The notes under the pieces: model-generated
Told to the model about the DNA's origin: nothing
The model's database searches: none
Seen by the model: the letters and a program-made list of their open reading frames with translations, nothing else
From: Bullera alba
Lineage: Eukaryota > Basidiomycota > Tremellomycetes > Tremellales > Bulleraceae
Assembly: GCA_001600095.1 (NCBI GenBank)
Contig: BCIX01000003.1
Location: 1,984,001 to 2,048,000, forward strand
Length of the DNA: 64,000 nucleotides
Direction of reading: 5' to 3'
Program-made: the position numbers and the translations under genes
In this document: positions 10,608 to 23,182 of the stretch, piece after piece
How the letters are laid out: each line of letters starts with the position of its first letter
Position numbering within the stretch: position 1 is the first letter of the stretch

Positions 10608-13600
10608 CTATAATCCAAGCAGATCAGTGTCTCCGCTTGCCTTCTTGTCCGCTGGCTTGCCTAGCGGTTCTGCTTTGAGAAGGTCTGTTGATTCTGTCAG
10701 CCTCGTCACTCTCCGTAGTGTGATACTGATTTACTCACCCTCTGCCACCTTTTTCTGCTCGCCCTTGAGACCCGAATCGTCATCCCCTTGCTCTTTCAAG
10801 AACGCATCGACCTATTTCCAATCAGCCAAAATCGCCTACAAACCCGTCGTCGACTTTGCTCACCTCGTCCATGGCATCCTCGCCCTCGCCCTCACTGCCT
10901 TCGTCGTCGCTATCCCCGATCGCATCGATGGCGAAGTTGGGCCTCTCGTTGACCGCCGCCTGGGCTTGACGCACCATCTCACTTTCCTCCCTGTATCGGG
11001 ATTCCACCTCGGCCAGGCTTTTCGTCTCCGGTGTGCCGGTCATCGTGGACGATGAAGCGGTTGTCATTGTCGAAGCGGTAGACTGCGATCGGTTCCTATT
11101 GGCATGTTCCCGAGCTTGCTCCCTCTGCGAAGGGGTGAGCATCGATTCCCGACTGCCAAGCTCGGAAAGCTGATTCGACTGTGACGAAGGGAGCGTCTTG
11201 GCCAATGCGGGTTTCCTCCATTCGGCGTGTTTGCCCAAAGCCGCTCCGAAGCCATCCGCCAATCGGTTCAGCCGGTTCTTGTTCCTATCGACTCGTTAGC
11301 GCTTTGCTCAGGGTGACCTTATAGAGCTCGACCTACTCGTTGGTGACCACTAGATTCATCAGACCGCCGAGAATACCTTCTGGCTTTTGATGGGCTTGGT
11401 GGTAGTCCTCGTCCTCGGTCTTTTCCAGCTGGAACGACGCTGATAGATCATGGCCAAAGAACCCTTCTAGCAGTTCATCGGCGAGCACGACCATTCGGAA
11501 CGTGGCAAGATCTGAACGTGTGGCTCAGTCAGTGTCCTCTTTTCACTGTATTTGATTTCGCTCACTTAGGTATGGCTGATTATGCGGGCCGGCGACCGAG
11601 TTCGAGCGTTCTCGAGCATGTGTGGCCGTGTCGCCATCCCCGTTGATCTCAGGTGGCGGCGAGGCATTGGGCGCGGTGGCATCGCCAAACTCGTACGCAT
11701 TGAGAATGAATTTCGACACGGCGGCGAGGTAAATGTCTCCGGGCTCGTTTCGGAAGATGAACTACGTCGAGAGATTAGACATCCGACCGCGTGAACCAGA
11801 GTTTGTACTCACGAGAAGCGACTCTGAGAGCTGGATGACCTCGTCTTTGGTCAGGAAGCCATCCTGGTTCTTGTCATGCTATGACCACAGCGTCAGACTT
11901 GGTCATTTTAGAGGGCAGGTTCACTCACGAGGTTGAAGAACCATTCTATGGATTCCATAAGACCGCCGGCCATCACTCTGTTCAGGCCCAGAACGACATC
12001 TTGGAGTGAGAGCGTGCCCTGTTTTTGCGAGTCCCAACTGAAAAACAATCTGATACCCACATTAGGCTCATAGATCTCCCAAGACGCTCGATACTCACCT
12101 ATCGAGCAGCTCGTGGTCCGCTGGCTTTCGCTCCGACCTCTGCATGAACGCGTTGGTGGTGATAGTCTCTTCTCGTGCCCAAGTCGCAATGTCCGCCATG
12201 AAGACTTTGAATGTTCTCAAATCGATCCGCGTCTCCACTCTGCCTTGCGCATCGACCTGGATCCGGGGTGGAGCGAATTGATCCCCCGGCTTCGGCAGAG
12301 GGCTATTCGCACCACTTCCCGCCCCTCCCTCGACTTGCGACTCTGTCGAGCACACTGCTGTAAAGTAGTGATCGTATATGATCCCCGTCTGTTCTTTGCT
12401 GAAATTGCCGACATTCTTCAGATTTCTCACAGCGGCACGCTTGGAGAACTTTTCAATCTCGTCCGAGATGATGGCTCTCAGTCGTCGTCGTTCGGCCTGG
12501 ATCGTCTCATCGGTGATCACGTTGAACTCTCTGAATGCGACGACGAGCAGTTCCTGGAAATTGGTGATCGCTCGGACCCGCGGATCTGGGTGGTTCGGGT
12601 GTGCTGAATCGCCAATCGTGGAGAAATACGTTCTCATCAGGTTGATGAACATGCCATCGTCGGTGACTTCCAATAGAGCCTCGCCATTGATTTTTAAGAC
12701 GGCTAAACATGTCAGTTTGATTCGGTGTAACTGTACTCACCGAGACCGATCTGGAAAAGCACCTTGACACCCATGGCCAAAACGCAATCCACGATTCTGA
12801 ACGCGAAGATCAAGGGCATCGAGTTGATGTATAGACTCAAGAACCATCTACACGGGTGTAAGCTGGCCTCTCGAAACAGCCTGCAGCTACTCACGGGAGT
12901 GACGCAACAGAGAGCTGCACGTCGACCGACGCGAAGTGGTCCTTGATCATAGGCAGGCATCGCTGGACCAATGACTCAAACACTCTCTGGTCGAGCAGCG
13001 TTCCCTCCATCGAAGGGCTAACGGGTCAGTTGACAGTCATTGACTGTGTCCTCACCTGTAATATCCTGGGAGGATCCTGTCGCACAGTACTTCCAGCAGC
13101 CAGAACGCTTGTTCCTCCGACATGTATCTGATCGTTTGTCAGCGATATGAACCGTCAACCGTCTCCCCGAGCAGAACTTACATCAGTAGTCTGTAGGAGA
13201 GCGGCGAAAGTCAGCATTGTCCGCCGCAAACGTACGTCACGATCCACACACCCCGCAACGACCTGTGAAACAGTCAGCTCAGTTGGTCACGGTCTCGCTC
13301 AACTCACAATATTCAAAGCCTGGCAATACCTAACAAATCCAAAGTCAGAACATGTCGCTCCCGATCTCGAATCTCCTCACCCTAGTTCTGGATTCCTGAA
13401 ACTATAGGCGACCAGCACCCTTCTCAGCTTGTTGAGCCCTTCCTCCGTCTGATACGCCTTGTACTCCGGCAACGACCGGTTCAGATCCTTCTCAATCTCG
13501 TCCGTAGATTGCGACGACTTGCCCGCGTTGTTCGAGAGGAGTAGCTCGTACGTCTGGGGATTATGGAATCGTAGGTCTGCGGCGACTCTTCAGCACTTCG

Positions 13601-14831
13601 CCACATTGTGAGCAGTATGGATGAACTCACAGATGGATCCAGACATGACCTCCCAAAGCTCTCCTCGCAATCTCGACGGCAGACCCACTTGCAGTAATCG
13701 CTGGAAGGGGGGATATCGCAGCACTGACATCTCATCAGTTCCAAACCCTTCGTGACGAGGAGACAACTAACAAGTGAGATTCCTGCCATGTACTGTACAC
13801 GGGAGGGTCAGCTCAGCACAGAAATGATGACTTCCTAGCTGAACCTGGACCTACTCAAGAAGTACTCCCGCCACAACTTCATCTTACTCCTCTCCCTCAT
13901 CTTCCTAGCGTCTCCTGGGAATCCAAATGTGTCGCCGAGTCCTCGGGCATATACACCCTTCCCAACCCCACCAGGTCCTCGCAGATCCCCCTCGCCATCC
14001 TGATTCGACTTCTCGCCTAGTTCCGTACCCAGCAGAAGGTTGTCGGGTGGTTGAGCCGGTTGTCCGCTCGCTGGAGCGGTGATGAGGTATTCGGAGTATA
14101 GGGAAGGTAAGAATGCTTTGAGCGACTTCATCGAAGTGAGCTGTGGGAAACGAGGATAGTCAGTTAAAGTCTGAGCTGGGGCCTAAACACTTTCGCACCT
14201 GAGCTTTGAGGGCATCCCGGAGTAGTATAGAGAAGTGCTCAGCGGTCGGAAGGAGGGAGGTGAGTTGGAGGATCTACCGAGATATCAGTAGTCATTCGCA
14301 TTGAAGTGTCCGACCGGACTCACAATGCGCATCCCGTGCCATGTTGCGAGTGAGAGAGCGAACACTCCTGCTCTCGAGTTGAGTCTGTTGTCGGAGGCCC
14401 GCATCAATACACTGCCCTTCCCATATGACCCAGAGTTGACTCACCTCTCCACCCGTCTGATGGTGTAGAGGGGTAATGTACACCGACATGACTTCCTGTC
14501 CAGGGAGATAAAGCACAGGAATGGCGGGAGGAGGGATAGCTTTCCGGCCTACATTCTCTCATCAGTCTCATATCTCCCTAGACCCTCTACCGCAGAGTGG
14601 ACACTCGTGACCCACGTAGACATCCTCTTTACCCTCGACGCTCAGCACGGCGTTGATATCCATCCCCTGCATCTCCACTCCACCTTTAGCCTCCTTGCCC
14701 CGCAGCTTGACCACGCTTGGCTGATCCGTTGGCGAGGGCAGGGCATCCTGAGTGGGAACGTTGAACAGGTCTCGGTTGAGCTCGTCCTTGGATTTCTCCT
14801 TGTACGACCGGAGGTGCATTGGCAACGACAT
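10608..14831 (-). CDS. GYP2: TBC-domain Rab GTPase-activating protein, Gyp2/Mdr1 type
   Basis: This multi-exon gene encodes about 1,050-1,100 residues. Exons near the 5' end are 14831-14616, 14548-14445, 14384-14324 and 14273-14199; the last exons encode ...[11 protein letters not shown] and ...DTDLLGL followed by TAG. A GRAM-like region contains [18 protein letters not shown] and TWHGMRI. The TBC domain follows ([14 protein letters not shown]) and holds both catalytic fingers: the arginine in [12 protein letters not shown] and the glutamine in YCQALNI. The region [20 protein letters not shown] is highly conserved in this family. An EF-hand ([13 protein letters not shown]) and an acidic C-terminus come after. 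The protein should stimulate GTP hydrolysis by Ypt/Rab proteins in membrane traffic. The start chosen is the first in-frame ATG; an upstream non-ATG or extra exon is possible because the frame stays open to about 14897. Confidence 0.9.
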
Positions 14832-15252
14832 CACGTCGGGAGGCGGCCGCCTGCGGGTCCAAGCGGATGATGTTTGTGATGTGAGTAGGCCAAGCAAGTG
14901 AAGTGAATGTGCTGCCGGCTGCTGGGTATACAGTAGTGCTAGATGAATGAAGGTGTCTAGACTGATGTAGAGTGTGACTATCTAATCATCACGACTCGCT
15001 ACTCTCTTGTGAACCGCGACGGAACAGGTAAACTCAAACCACGCGACCGACTTGACCCTCACTGTTTTTGCCCATTAATTGTGGCAATCAACCTCGACAA
15101 GTCATTGGGGCCAACGAACGATGCATAGAGCGACCTCGTCTTGCGCTATAGCAACGGGCATGGAGAGGAGCAATGCAAGCACTCGAACTACACTGCACCC
15201 TCGAAGTCTCAAAATCACCTTCACACCGTTCGTTCCCCGCCGCCACATTGGC

Positions 15253-17049
15253 CTATCCTGGAGCCGCTTGGCCCGTCCTCATCAGGAATCCATGCCACAC
15301 GTCGTCCACAAACCTCGGCTCGGTCTACTTCTTTATCAGTACTGCGTCAATCGCAGTGGGGCTTGACTCACATGTATCAGCTGCAGGAGATCCTGCACGA
15401 ATCGCCGTTTTCCAACTTCATCCGTTGATCCAGCTGGCATGATTTTCCCATGGTGGAAAGCGCTGTCAAGGCCGTCCAGGACAGCATCCCTAATTGGGTT
15501 CGGGGGCGGGATTGGGCGTTGTTGGTCACGTCTTGAGACTCCGTTTGCAGCTCGATCAAGGTGTGGTGGGCCGCCCTGACGGAATTGCGGGGGTGCGTTG
15601 GACGCTGAAGGCATTTGTTGAGGCAGGGGAATAGGGATTGGGCTGAAGGATTGATTTTGGGGCTGCTGGGCGGAAGTCACTTCCAGTCTGGTTGGCTGGG
15701 TCGAAGGGACCTCTGGAGATTTTGCAGCGGCAGCTTGAGCAAACGTGGCATCACCGACCCGCGATGAGCGTTTCGCATTCGGGGGCGGGCTCTGAAGGAG
15801 GGTTTCGAGCTGTTCCGGAGCATTATTCGATTGACTCGGCGGTATGGAGTTTGTGGGTGTTGGGAGCGTTTGTTGAGGAGGAGCAGAGACTTGTGGAATA
15901 GTTGGCTGTGGCGGGAGTGGTGGAGGCGACCCGCCCAGGATAGACATCAGGAGATCGTCGACTGTTTGTCCTGGTGGCCCGCTGAATGGTGGAGATACGA
16001 GCGTTGGCGCTGGCTCGGAAGCTGTAGGGGGCGGCTGGGCCAAGTGGGTTGGCACAGGTTGCTGCAGCGGCGGAGGGGTGTGAGCGAACATCGGCGCAGG
16101 GGGATTGGACTGCGTCGTTCGAGGAAGTGGGGAGGGTGAAGAGGCGGCCGCTTGGGGGCGGGCCAGATTGGATGTACTTGCAGAATGAGGTAACAAGCTT
16201 GGGGCCTAGAACTCGAAATTAGTCTTGAGTTCCAGGAGTCTCTGAGATCGAGACGCACAGTACCGAGGTTGGCAAAGAGTCTTGAAAGACCATCTCCTCC
16301 GGCTGTACTTGATACTGGGTTTGCTGGTAAAGGTGCTGGCGTTGCAGGGGAAGCGTGGCTCGAGCCACCTTGTCCTAGGACCGATATGGGTCTCTTTGAC
16401 GGTTCCCCACAGATCCTACAGCAGATCAGTACCAGCAGCGCGACTTTGCGAGAGGGTCGCTCACCGAAGGATAGTCTCCTTGAATTTTTCGATAGCCCCG
16501 GGACCTTCGCTGAACCAAACACCGCGGCGTTGCTCTATACCAGGGACCATCCCCATCAGCACAGACAGGCACAGACCAAGTAAAGGGCTGATGCTGACTC
16601 ACTCTCGCCCCGCCGGGCCACTTGTAATGTACTCGCATCGACCACTGTCAATTTCATCTCGCCGGGGACTAATGGGATCAAGACATTCTTGACAGTTTGC
16701 CTATTGAGCATGAACAGTGCGTACTCCGGTGCTTTGTCCCTGTGCGAGGACGATTAGTCAGTCCACGAAACCTCCGCTGGAAGGCCGACATTTGCAGCAG
16801 AGAGCCGACTCACCGCCTGACGACGAACAACGGACCCTCCTGCTTCTGCTTCTCCCAGCCGGCCGTCTCGTCATAGTGATAGATGACGCTATACACGCTC
16901 GTCTCCAAGATCTCCTGTGTGGATGGGTCGTTCCTCGTCACCGAGCGGAAATTTGTCGCATTTCTGAATTCGTTCGTGCGGGCGTCTTCGGGTGCAGGGC
17001 TGAACTGCGACGGACCAGATGAGGAATGTGGGTATGGTATCTGAGCCAT
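15253..17049 (-). CDS. DCP1: mRNA decapping activator DCP1
   Basis: Six exons (17049-16814, 16739-16603, 16534-16465, 16415-16259, 16205-15372, 15324-15253) give 501 residues. The N-terminal EVH1-like domain (about residues 20-145) contains SVYSVIYHYDETAGWEKQKQ, GPLFVVRR, YALFMLNRQTVKN and RRGVWFSEGPGAIEKF, all typical of Dcp1. A long Pro/Gln/Ser-rich linker carries a DDLLMSILGG helix. The last two exons encode the C-terminal trimerisation segment (FVQDLLQLIHTEPRFVDDVW). DCP1 activates Dcp2 in cytoplasmic mRNA decapping and localises to P-bodies. The C-terminal trimerisation motif is common in metazoan and filamentous-type DCP1 and absent from the short budding-yeast protein. The gene is transcribed toward GYP2 (422 bp downstream) and is divergent from the Nudix gene. 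Confidence 0.93.
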
Positions 17050-17415
17050 TGCTGCGGGTCGGAGCAGCTGGAGAGTGTTTGATGTGTTGATTGAAGCCCT
17101 TCGAAAACGATTGATTCCTTTTCATTCGATGTTTGTGGGCTGGATATAGCTCTTGTGTGGGTCGCGGTCGACCTTGAAGTGTGAAGAAAGGATCACAGGG
17201 AGAACAAAGCTGTGATGGTCGTCGACGAACGATGGAGGAGACTTGATGCAATCGTTCGCTGGCGGTTTGTTTCATTTGACGCTTCTTCGTTTTCAGGCAC
17301 AGACTCAAAGCCCAAAAGTCAACACCTGCACACCAAGTCACCTCTTCTCCGCTGCACACTCGCTGCTCAGGCAGCATCGACAATGTAGAAGTGGCATCAG
17401 GCAGAGCACAGGTCC
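17050..17415. promoter_or_regulatory. bidirectional promoter region DCP1 / Nudix gene
   Basis: This 366-bp gap separates divergent starts. I see no TATA box or recognisable operator. Open frames here are short and lack splice support. Confidence 0.4.
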
Positions 17416-18450
17416 ATGCTCAAGGTCTACACCAGGCCGTCTGGCCTTCTGCTTAGACCGCAGCGAGGGCGGGTCTGGACACGTCGACATGCCCAACGAG
17501 GAGCACTGCCTGGCCCATTCACGAGACGCACCATCGACGACGTCAGATCGCTATTGAGCCCAGTACCCCACTTCCACCCTCATACCGCTGCTCCAGCGCA
17601 CACTGTCACCTTCTCGAGGTCGCCACGAGAGGCAGCTGTCTTGATTCCTCTGATGAATATTGGGGGTGAGGCGCACATCCTCATGCAGGTCCGGTCGGCG
17701 GGTATGCGCGTCCACGCCGGTGAGGTGAGGTGGGTAGCAAAGTGATGAGGCTTCTGCGTGCGCTGACCTGAGGCCAGCTTCCCGGGTGGAAAGTCGGATC
17801 CAGTGAGTATCACCACACTCGGATCATACATCCAGTACTCGGCTGACATGGCGGTAGGAGGATGAATCCCTGATTGTGACAGCTCTAAGGGAGACTGAGG
17901 AGGAATTGGCTATACCCCGCGCTCACATCGAGATCCTCGGGGCACTATCAAGCTCAGAATACAGCTTGGGCAATCGTTCTCGCGTATGGCCCTTGGTGGT
18001 GTGTGCTTCTTTGATCCGGCCTAAACATTGTTAATTGTACTGACTATTCGCCTTAAGGGATTCGTGCACGAAGACCCATTCGTCGAGGCCTCAAGTACTG
18101 ATGCCAGCGTATCAATCGACGCTCCGCTCCGCTCTTTCCCGGTGTCGAAGATGGTCAGGTCGCCAATGGAAGTATCGTCAATACTACCCCTCCCCCTCTC
18201 TGCCCTTCAAGACCAATCCAGGCTCTCGATCCATTGCTTCAGGATGGCGTACTCCAAGCCATATCACAAGGTCCACGTGGCCGACCTCGTGATGGAAGAG
18301 CAGCCTGCGTCGGAGGTGTACTCGGACCAGGTGAAAGCGCAGGAAGGGGCCGAGTTGGAGATATGGGGGTTGAGCGGTTGGTTCCTAAATAAGCTGGCCT
18401 GGAGGATGGATTGGATGGAAGAGCCGAGAGTCAGCGAGCCCGACGACTAG
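17416..18450 (+). CDS. Nudix hydrolase, coenzyme A diphosphatase type (Pcd1/NUDT7/8-like)
   Basis: Four exons (17416-17729, 17778-17802, 17858-17998, 18058-18450) encode 290 residues. A 25-nt microexon encodes most of the conserved PGGK loop. The Nudix box is intact once spliced: SFPGGKSDPEDESL continues into TALRETEEELAI, with the REx2EE metal-binding residues. HAGEVSFPGGK and the following ALSSS region match CoA pyrophosphatases, which cleave CoA and CoA esters to 3',5'-ADP and phosphopantetheine, usually in peroxisomes or mitochondria. The first residues are Arg-rich (MLKVYTRPSGLLLRPQRGRV), compatible with a mitochondrial presequence. There is no C-terminal SKL-type signal (it ends SEPDD). 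The first intron donor is GTGGGT, and using it restores the box exactly. Confidence 0.85.
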
Positions 18451-18701
18451 GTTGGAAAGCGGAGCATCAAGAGGCATGGATCGGAACGATCAGGGCATTG
18501 GACATTGCATCGCATCTACTTCAAGTGCTATGTTTATGGGTGATTGTACAAGATGATTTGTATGATAGACCACGGGGTCAAGCTCTTCTGATACAAGGAC
18601 TACGACTTGTTTGACGACTCCTCATGACTGCCTGCCCAGCTGACGTCTTGGCGGAGGTTTACTCCACACATGTTCATAAAGCGATACCGCGCTAGTTCCA
18701 C

Positions 18702-20233
18702 TCAGTCAGCACTGACTTCTCTCCACATCCAGGGCTCACTCACTAGATACTCGTCCCTGACAATACCCGCTGGAGAGTACAAGGGTGATTGAGTACCGCA
18801 ATTCCAAAGATCCCTGCCCGCGTGGTTCCCACTTTCACTGAAGCTCAGCGCCGGTCCGAGCTCCAGGGTGTCGATGCCTTCCGTCTCTTCATCCAAAATG
18901 CCATTGTCCTCCCCCTCTCCCCTCCAGCTCCATGCGCTCCGACGGCGGGATATCCTCTCTTGCAGGCAGGAAAGGGATGACGTCCTCTTGGCGCGTTTGA
19001 CCTCGCGGTCCAGAGGCCGACTGTCGATGAGACCCGAGTAGACCTGCAGGTCTCGACTCCCATAGATCGAGGAAGATGTCTCTTCGTCTCTGACATGAAG
19101 CGTGGTGACCGACGATGCGTCGAGTGAGGGAATATGGGAAGGCGGTGTTGGAAATAAGGACAGCATCTTCAAGTCGATACTGTCCTTCTTGGCCCTATGG
19201 CTCAACGAGGGGGTTCGCGCTCTGAGTCTGTCTGCGGCTTCGACACGAGCTTGGTAGGCGAACGGATGGGGTCGGTTCGGAATCATCCTGGACGAGGAGA
19301 ATGACGAGGGTGTGCTGGTCCTTGGGCCAAATACGTCCTCATCCTCACTCGCTTCATCCTTCGGTAGGCGGAAGGACGACCTTCTGATCGGACCAACCTC
19401 CGCCTTGAGCCCGCCTACCCCGGTGATAGTCGCCGGAGAAGGCGGAGTGATCGGCTCTTCACAGGAACTCGAGGATTTGGTAAAAGAGAGCGAAGGTGTA
19501 CCGCTGGACCAAAAGCTGTCGGACCTGCCTTTGGCCTTGGGCGTACATAGATCGTCTGGGGCGATCGAGGCTATTGGCAAAGGAGGCGTGCGGGGCGTTT
19601 TGATAGTCTCGAACGACGAGATCGAAGTGTGGGACTGGCGACTACGACTTGGGGTGGCGTAGCTGTGGATCGAGGACGAGGAGGATGTCCTACTAGGGGA
19701 GTCCAGAGTCGACGTTGAGACGAATGACGAAGCGGAGGAGGAAAGGGAGGGTAGGGGTGGAAAGACAAGTTGACATTCGTATTCGGCGCGAATGAATGCG
19801 GAATGGAGGTAAGCCGGTGTCTAGAGGGGTGTCAGCTTGGGGGTCCTCGCGATTGATTGAAAGGATGCGACAGCTTGTAGCTGTAGATGCCAGAACATAT
19901 GCTGTCCCGACATTCCACTTACAGTCGCTTGAATCGCTTGGATCCGCCTCGATATTTCCAGGTCACTCCTCCCTCTTGCCCTCTTCGCCCTCACATACTC
20001 GACCAGCAGGTCAAAGGCTCTATCTGTACCGTCTCTGCCTGGACTAATACCACGCAATGTCGAAGTGACCTGGTCCTCTGTCGTCAGCGGAGTCGTGAAA
20101 GCTCAGAGAGGGCGGCACTTACAGAGCTCGATCGGGCAGTCCGCTTCTTTGGGCTTTGCCCCCATGACACCTCGAACAATCTAGTTGAGGGTTTCGGAGA
20201 GTTGAAGTGGAAAGCAGGTCGAAGGTCGTCCAT
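18702..20233 (-). CDS. Ser-rich protein of unknown function (460 aa)
   Basis: Three exons (20233-20123, 20075-19923, 19820-18702) join in frame. A helical, basic N-terminal part (FDLLVEYVRAKRARGRSDLE, then ISRRIQAIQATTPAYLHSAF) is followed by a long low-complexity Ser/Thr/Pro region. Several segments may be phosphorylation targets (RTSSSSSIHSYATPS, SRSRQSHTSIS). The first conserved-looking block could form a short helical bundle; the rest is probably disordered. I recognise no family. The ATG chosen lies 130 bp below a TATATAT sequence. An upstream in-frame extension to about 20482 exists but looks non-coding. The second intron ends at GACAGAG; this acceptor is the one that keeps the frame. 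Confidence 0.65.
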
Positions 20234-20361
20234 TGAGCTTTGATGATCGACAGCTCGTGAAGAGGCTTTGGCTTGAATGAGTGAGGGATCGGGCGTCGGA
20301 ATGGCTGTATTGTGGTTACCTTGTAATCGATCAGTGATCACGATCTTCAAGGCAGGCAGAG

Positions 20362-20368
20362 TATATAT
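20362..20368 (-). promoter_or_regulatory. TATA-like element upstream of the Ser-rich gene
   Basis: TATATAT lies 130 bp before the chosen ATG at 20233, which fits a core promoter and supports that start over a longer in-frame extension. Confidence 0.4.
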
Positions 20369-21227
20369 GTAGCGGCGAGACAGTGATACATCAGCATCAA
20401 AACCATCAACACCTTCATGCCACCACGAGGCTGACTCAAAGGTGCCCAAACATCCTGTAGAACATAAGCTTAGGGTGCACACATTCCCGGCACCTCGTGT
20501 GCGAATTGATCGTGTTTGAAGTCCTTCTCGGATGTGAAAGGGACATTTAGGGATGGACGCAAAGGAGCGAAAGGGAGAGGTGAAGGAACGAGGATGAGTG
20601 ATGTACTCGTAATATTGTCCGACCCAGATCGTCCGCGGAACAATTGCCTGGCCGCCTGGGAAGCCTTGAACGTGGGATGCTGGGAAGTGGTGATCGGAAA
20701 GGGGTTGTTCTCGGTGTTAAAGGAGTGCCCTGGTTGTCAAGGATCGACCGGTTGTCCTTTGATTGCGACCCATTGGAACCTATTGGAACACTCTGCTGTC
20801 GGCACCGACGACTTGCTTGACGACGGACGAGTGAGCACACACGAGTCTCGGCCTGTCGGTTGCTGATCACCAATACCATGCACAACGCGTGTGATTTTCA
20901 GTCTTCGGACCTTCGGTCTCCTAATTCGGTGCGCTTGATTTTGGGGTGACCCTTGTTCTCTTCTTCTCAGGTCCGGGGGTTCGCGTCGGTCCATAGCTGC
21001 AGGGCATGTAGAATGACAGGTGGAAGCTGGTGGAAGTCGGATGATAATCGATGATATGCGATCACTGAAACGACGCCAGAACAGAACGTACAGAACAGCG
21101 GCGCAAGAAAGAATCCTGAACTGTTGGCCAGTAGCCGGGAGTGGATGCACCGCAAGGCAAATGTACATCCCGCGTATTCGTTACACACTACGCTCTTGAA
21201 CGTCCCCTACCATCGTCCATCTGTAGC
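20369..21227. other. gene-free stretch
   Basis: This stretch lies between the Ser-rich gene start and the 3' end of the TPR gene. Open frames on both strands are short, biased to Arg/Ser/Cys and without splice support. I see nothing else in it. Confidence 0.5.
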
Positions 21228-23182
21228 CTACTTCTTCTCCAGCTCCGCCGCCAGGCCACCGCACCAAGCTGCTTCTTCCACACTTAGACCCTCCTCCTCT
21301 GACCGTATCGAGCCCACCCATCGCTCTACGTCCGCCGTATCTGGCCGCCTCTCCGTGCCGAGTTTCTGCAATCGACTGATGATAGTCCGTCCCATCTCCA
21401 AATACTTCTCCTTTTCCTGCTCCATCGACGGATTTGTCGATATGTACTGCACCGTCCTGAGCTTGTGTAGCACACAGGTCCTTATGAGCACTTCTGTATC
21501 CCAGCCCGCTTGCCATGGTGCAGCTTGGGCACTCCCACCCGCTCCTCCGCCAATGACTAGCATTCCTCCAGTGGCACCACCAGCTGAACCAGCTGACGCG
21601 GCATTACCGTACCATCCAAACCCAAGCCCATCGAGAGCTCTGTCGACGTAGGTCATTGCGTTGTCCAGTAATTGCTTCTCATTCCTCCTGGCAGTTTCGT
21701 TCACCGAGACCAATTTCGCCCTCGCGAGACTCGTCTGACTGAGTTGTAAGAGGACCGATGGCTTGAATGAATTTGGCGTATCCGGATGAGCGGGCAGATC
21801 GAGCGCTTTACCGAAGGCAGTGACCGCTTGTGACAGGTTGAACCAGCAACTCTGGCCAATGGGGCTATCACCACTCGTGGCGTTGTTCTGCCTTTGGACG
21901 TAGAGTAATCGATTCACCATTGCCGAATGTGTCTCCCCAATGAGAATCAAGATCTCCGCTCGGAGGGTCTTCTCCTCGGGAGGATGGCTGTCGAGGCTGT
22001 TGAGCAGGGCGTTCAGAGCAGCAATTGCCCCTTCGAGCGATTTCTCGATTCCACCGCTATTCTGTGTGGCGGCTGGGCCAACAGCTTCCGCTTTATACCT
22101 CCCCCACACGATCTCGTCCATCTTGAGCAAAATTTTGATTTCGAGCAGGTCGATCTCGGCTTGTCGTCCTACTGGGATATACCTAGATGCAATGGCGATG
22201 ACACTTCGGACGGCTACTTGCTCCTCTTCGCTCGGCGGTTGAGGGGTCTCGGCCGAGGTGGTGGTCCAGAGGGTGAGGCACAGATCGACCAATAAAAGTG
22301 CAGTGTCGACTATCGAGTTGGGAGTTGGTACGTGGGTTTCGAAAGTAGCAGCGCCTTCGTCGTCTTCTCCGTCCGCCTCCGCCGAAGCTTCCTGGTCCTC
22401 ATCCATGGTTTCGTCTTTGGCCGAGGCTGGAGGCTCTGACTTTGACAACACCTCATGATCGACGGTCTCTGAGGCTTGACCGATTTCCAGCTCTTCCGTG
22501 TGGCTCGAGACGTATTCCTCCTGGCCTATGAGTACTTGCTCGAGGTACGTCCTCGCCTCGCTCCTCAACGATCGCACTTCGTCCACTCTGTCAGGGTGTA
22601 TATCCTCGATAGTCTCCGCGAGCTCCATGAGCGATTGAGCGAGATTGTATGCTGCATCCAGGTGGAGGAGGTTCGAGTCGGTGAGCGAAATGGCGTGTCG
22701 ATACAACTCGATAGAGGTGGTCAGGTATGAGAGCGATATTGGCGGAAGGAGGAATGAGCTCCCTAGGGTATACAACACTCTTGCCCTAAAATTCCAAGCA
22801 GTCAGCGTAGGATCCATGACCCTTCGTCACCCTTCCGACTAAACCCACTCGTTGTAGGCAGCGTCGTAAGTCGGGTTAAACTCGTACGCCCGATTGTACA
22901 ATTCTAAAGCCTTTTCGTAAAATCGCTGAGCCTGTACATCTTGGAAGTCAGCTTCTTTCGACTTAATGAGTAAAGCTGACATACCTTATCTCCATCTCTA
23001 TACCTCTCACCCTTCTCCTCCATCTCCACTCCGCCATCTAGTGCGTCATCATATGTATCGTATGTCGGCTCCTTCTTCCCCTTCATCTTCGGCGGACGCT
23101 TGGCCTTTCTCGAGGGCCCGGACGAAGACGAGTCTGCATCGGCGTCCTCAGGTCGTCTCTTTAGGGATTTCTTGGGTGCCAT
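21228..23182 (-). CDS. TPR-repeat protein, conserved fungal type (612 aa)
   Basis: Three exons (23182-22985, 22931-22849, 22785-21228) join in frame; the second intron uses a GTGGGT donor. A basic, nuclear-localisation-like N-terminus (APKKSLKRRPEDAD, then SRKAKRPPKMKGKK) is followed by a TPR-like block, GERYRDGDKAQRFYEKALEL then YNRAYEFNPTYDAAYNEARV. Further helical repeats follow (LDAAYNLAQSLMELAETIED). An acidic insertion (DETMDEDQEASAEADGEDDE) divides two helical halves, and a Gly-rich loop lies near the C-terminus. The motif around GDKAxRFYxKAxxLYxxA resembles a conserved but poorly characterised fungal TPR family, sometimes listed as UPF0656. The chaperone-like TPR protein Acl4 is another possibility but is shorter. 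I infer a nuclear scaffold or chaperone role; no activity can be read. Confidence 0.75.

Noticed and set aside
20516..20866. 116-codon plus-strand frame
   Set aside because: No domain, no introns, ordinary composition for non-coding DNA; kept as a gene-free region.
21124..21651. Plus-strand open frame of 175 codons
   Set aside because: Antisense to the long last exon of the TPR gene; Ser/Pro-rich shadow.
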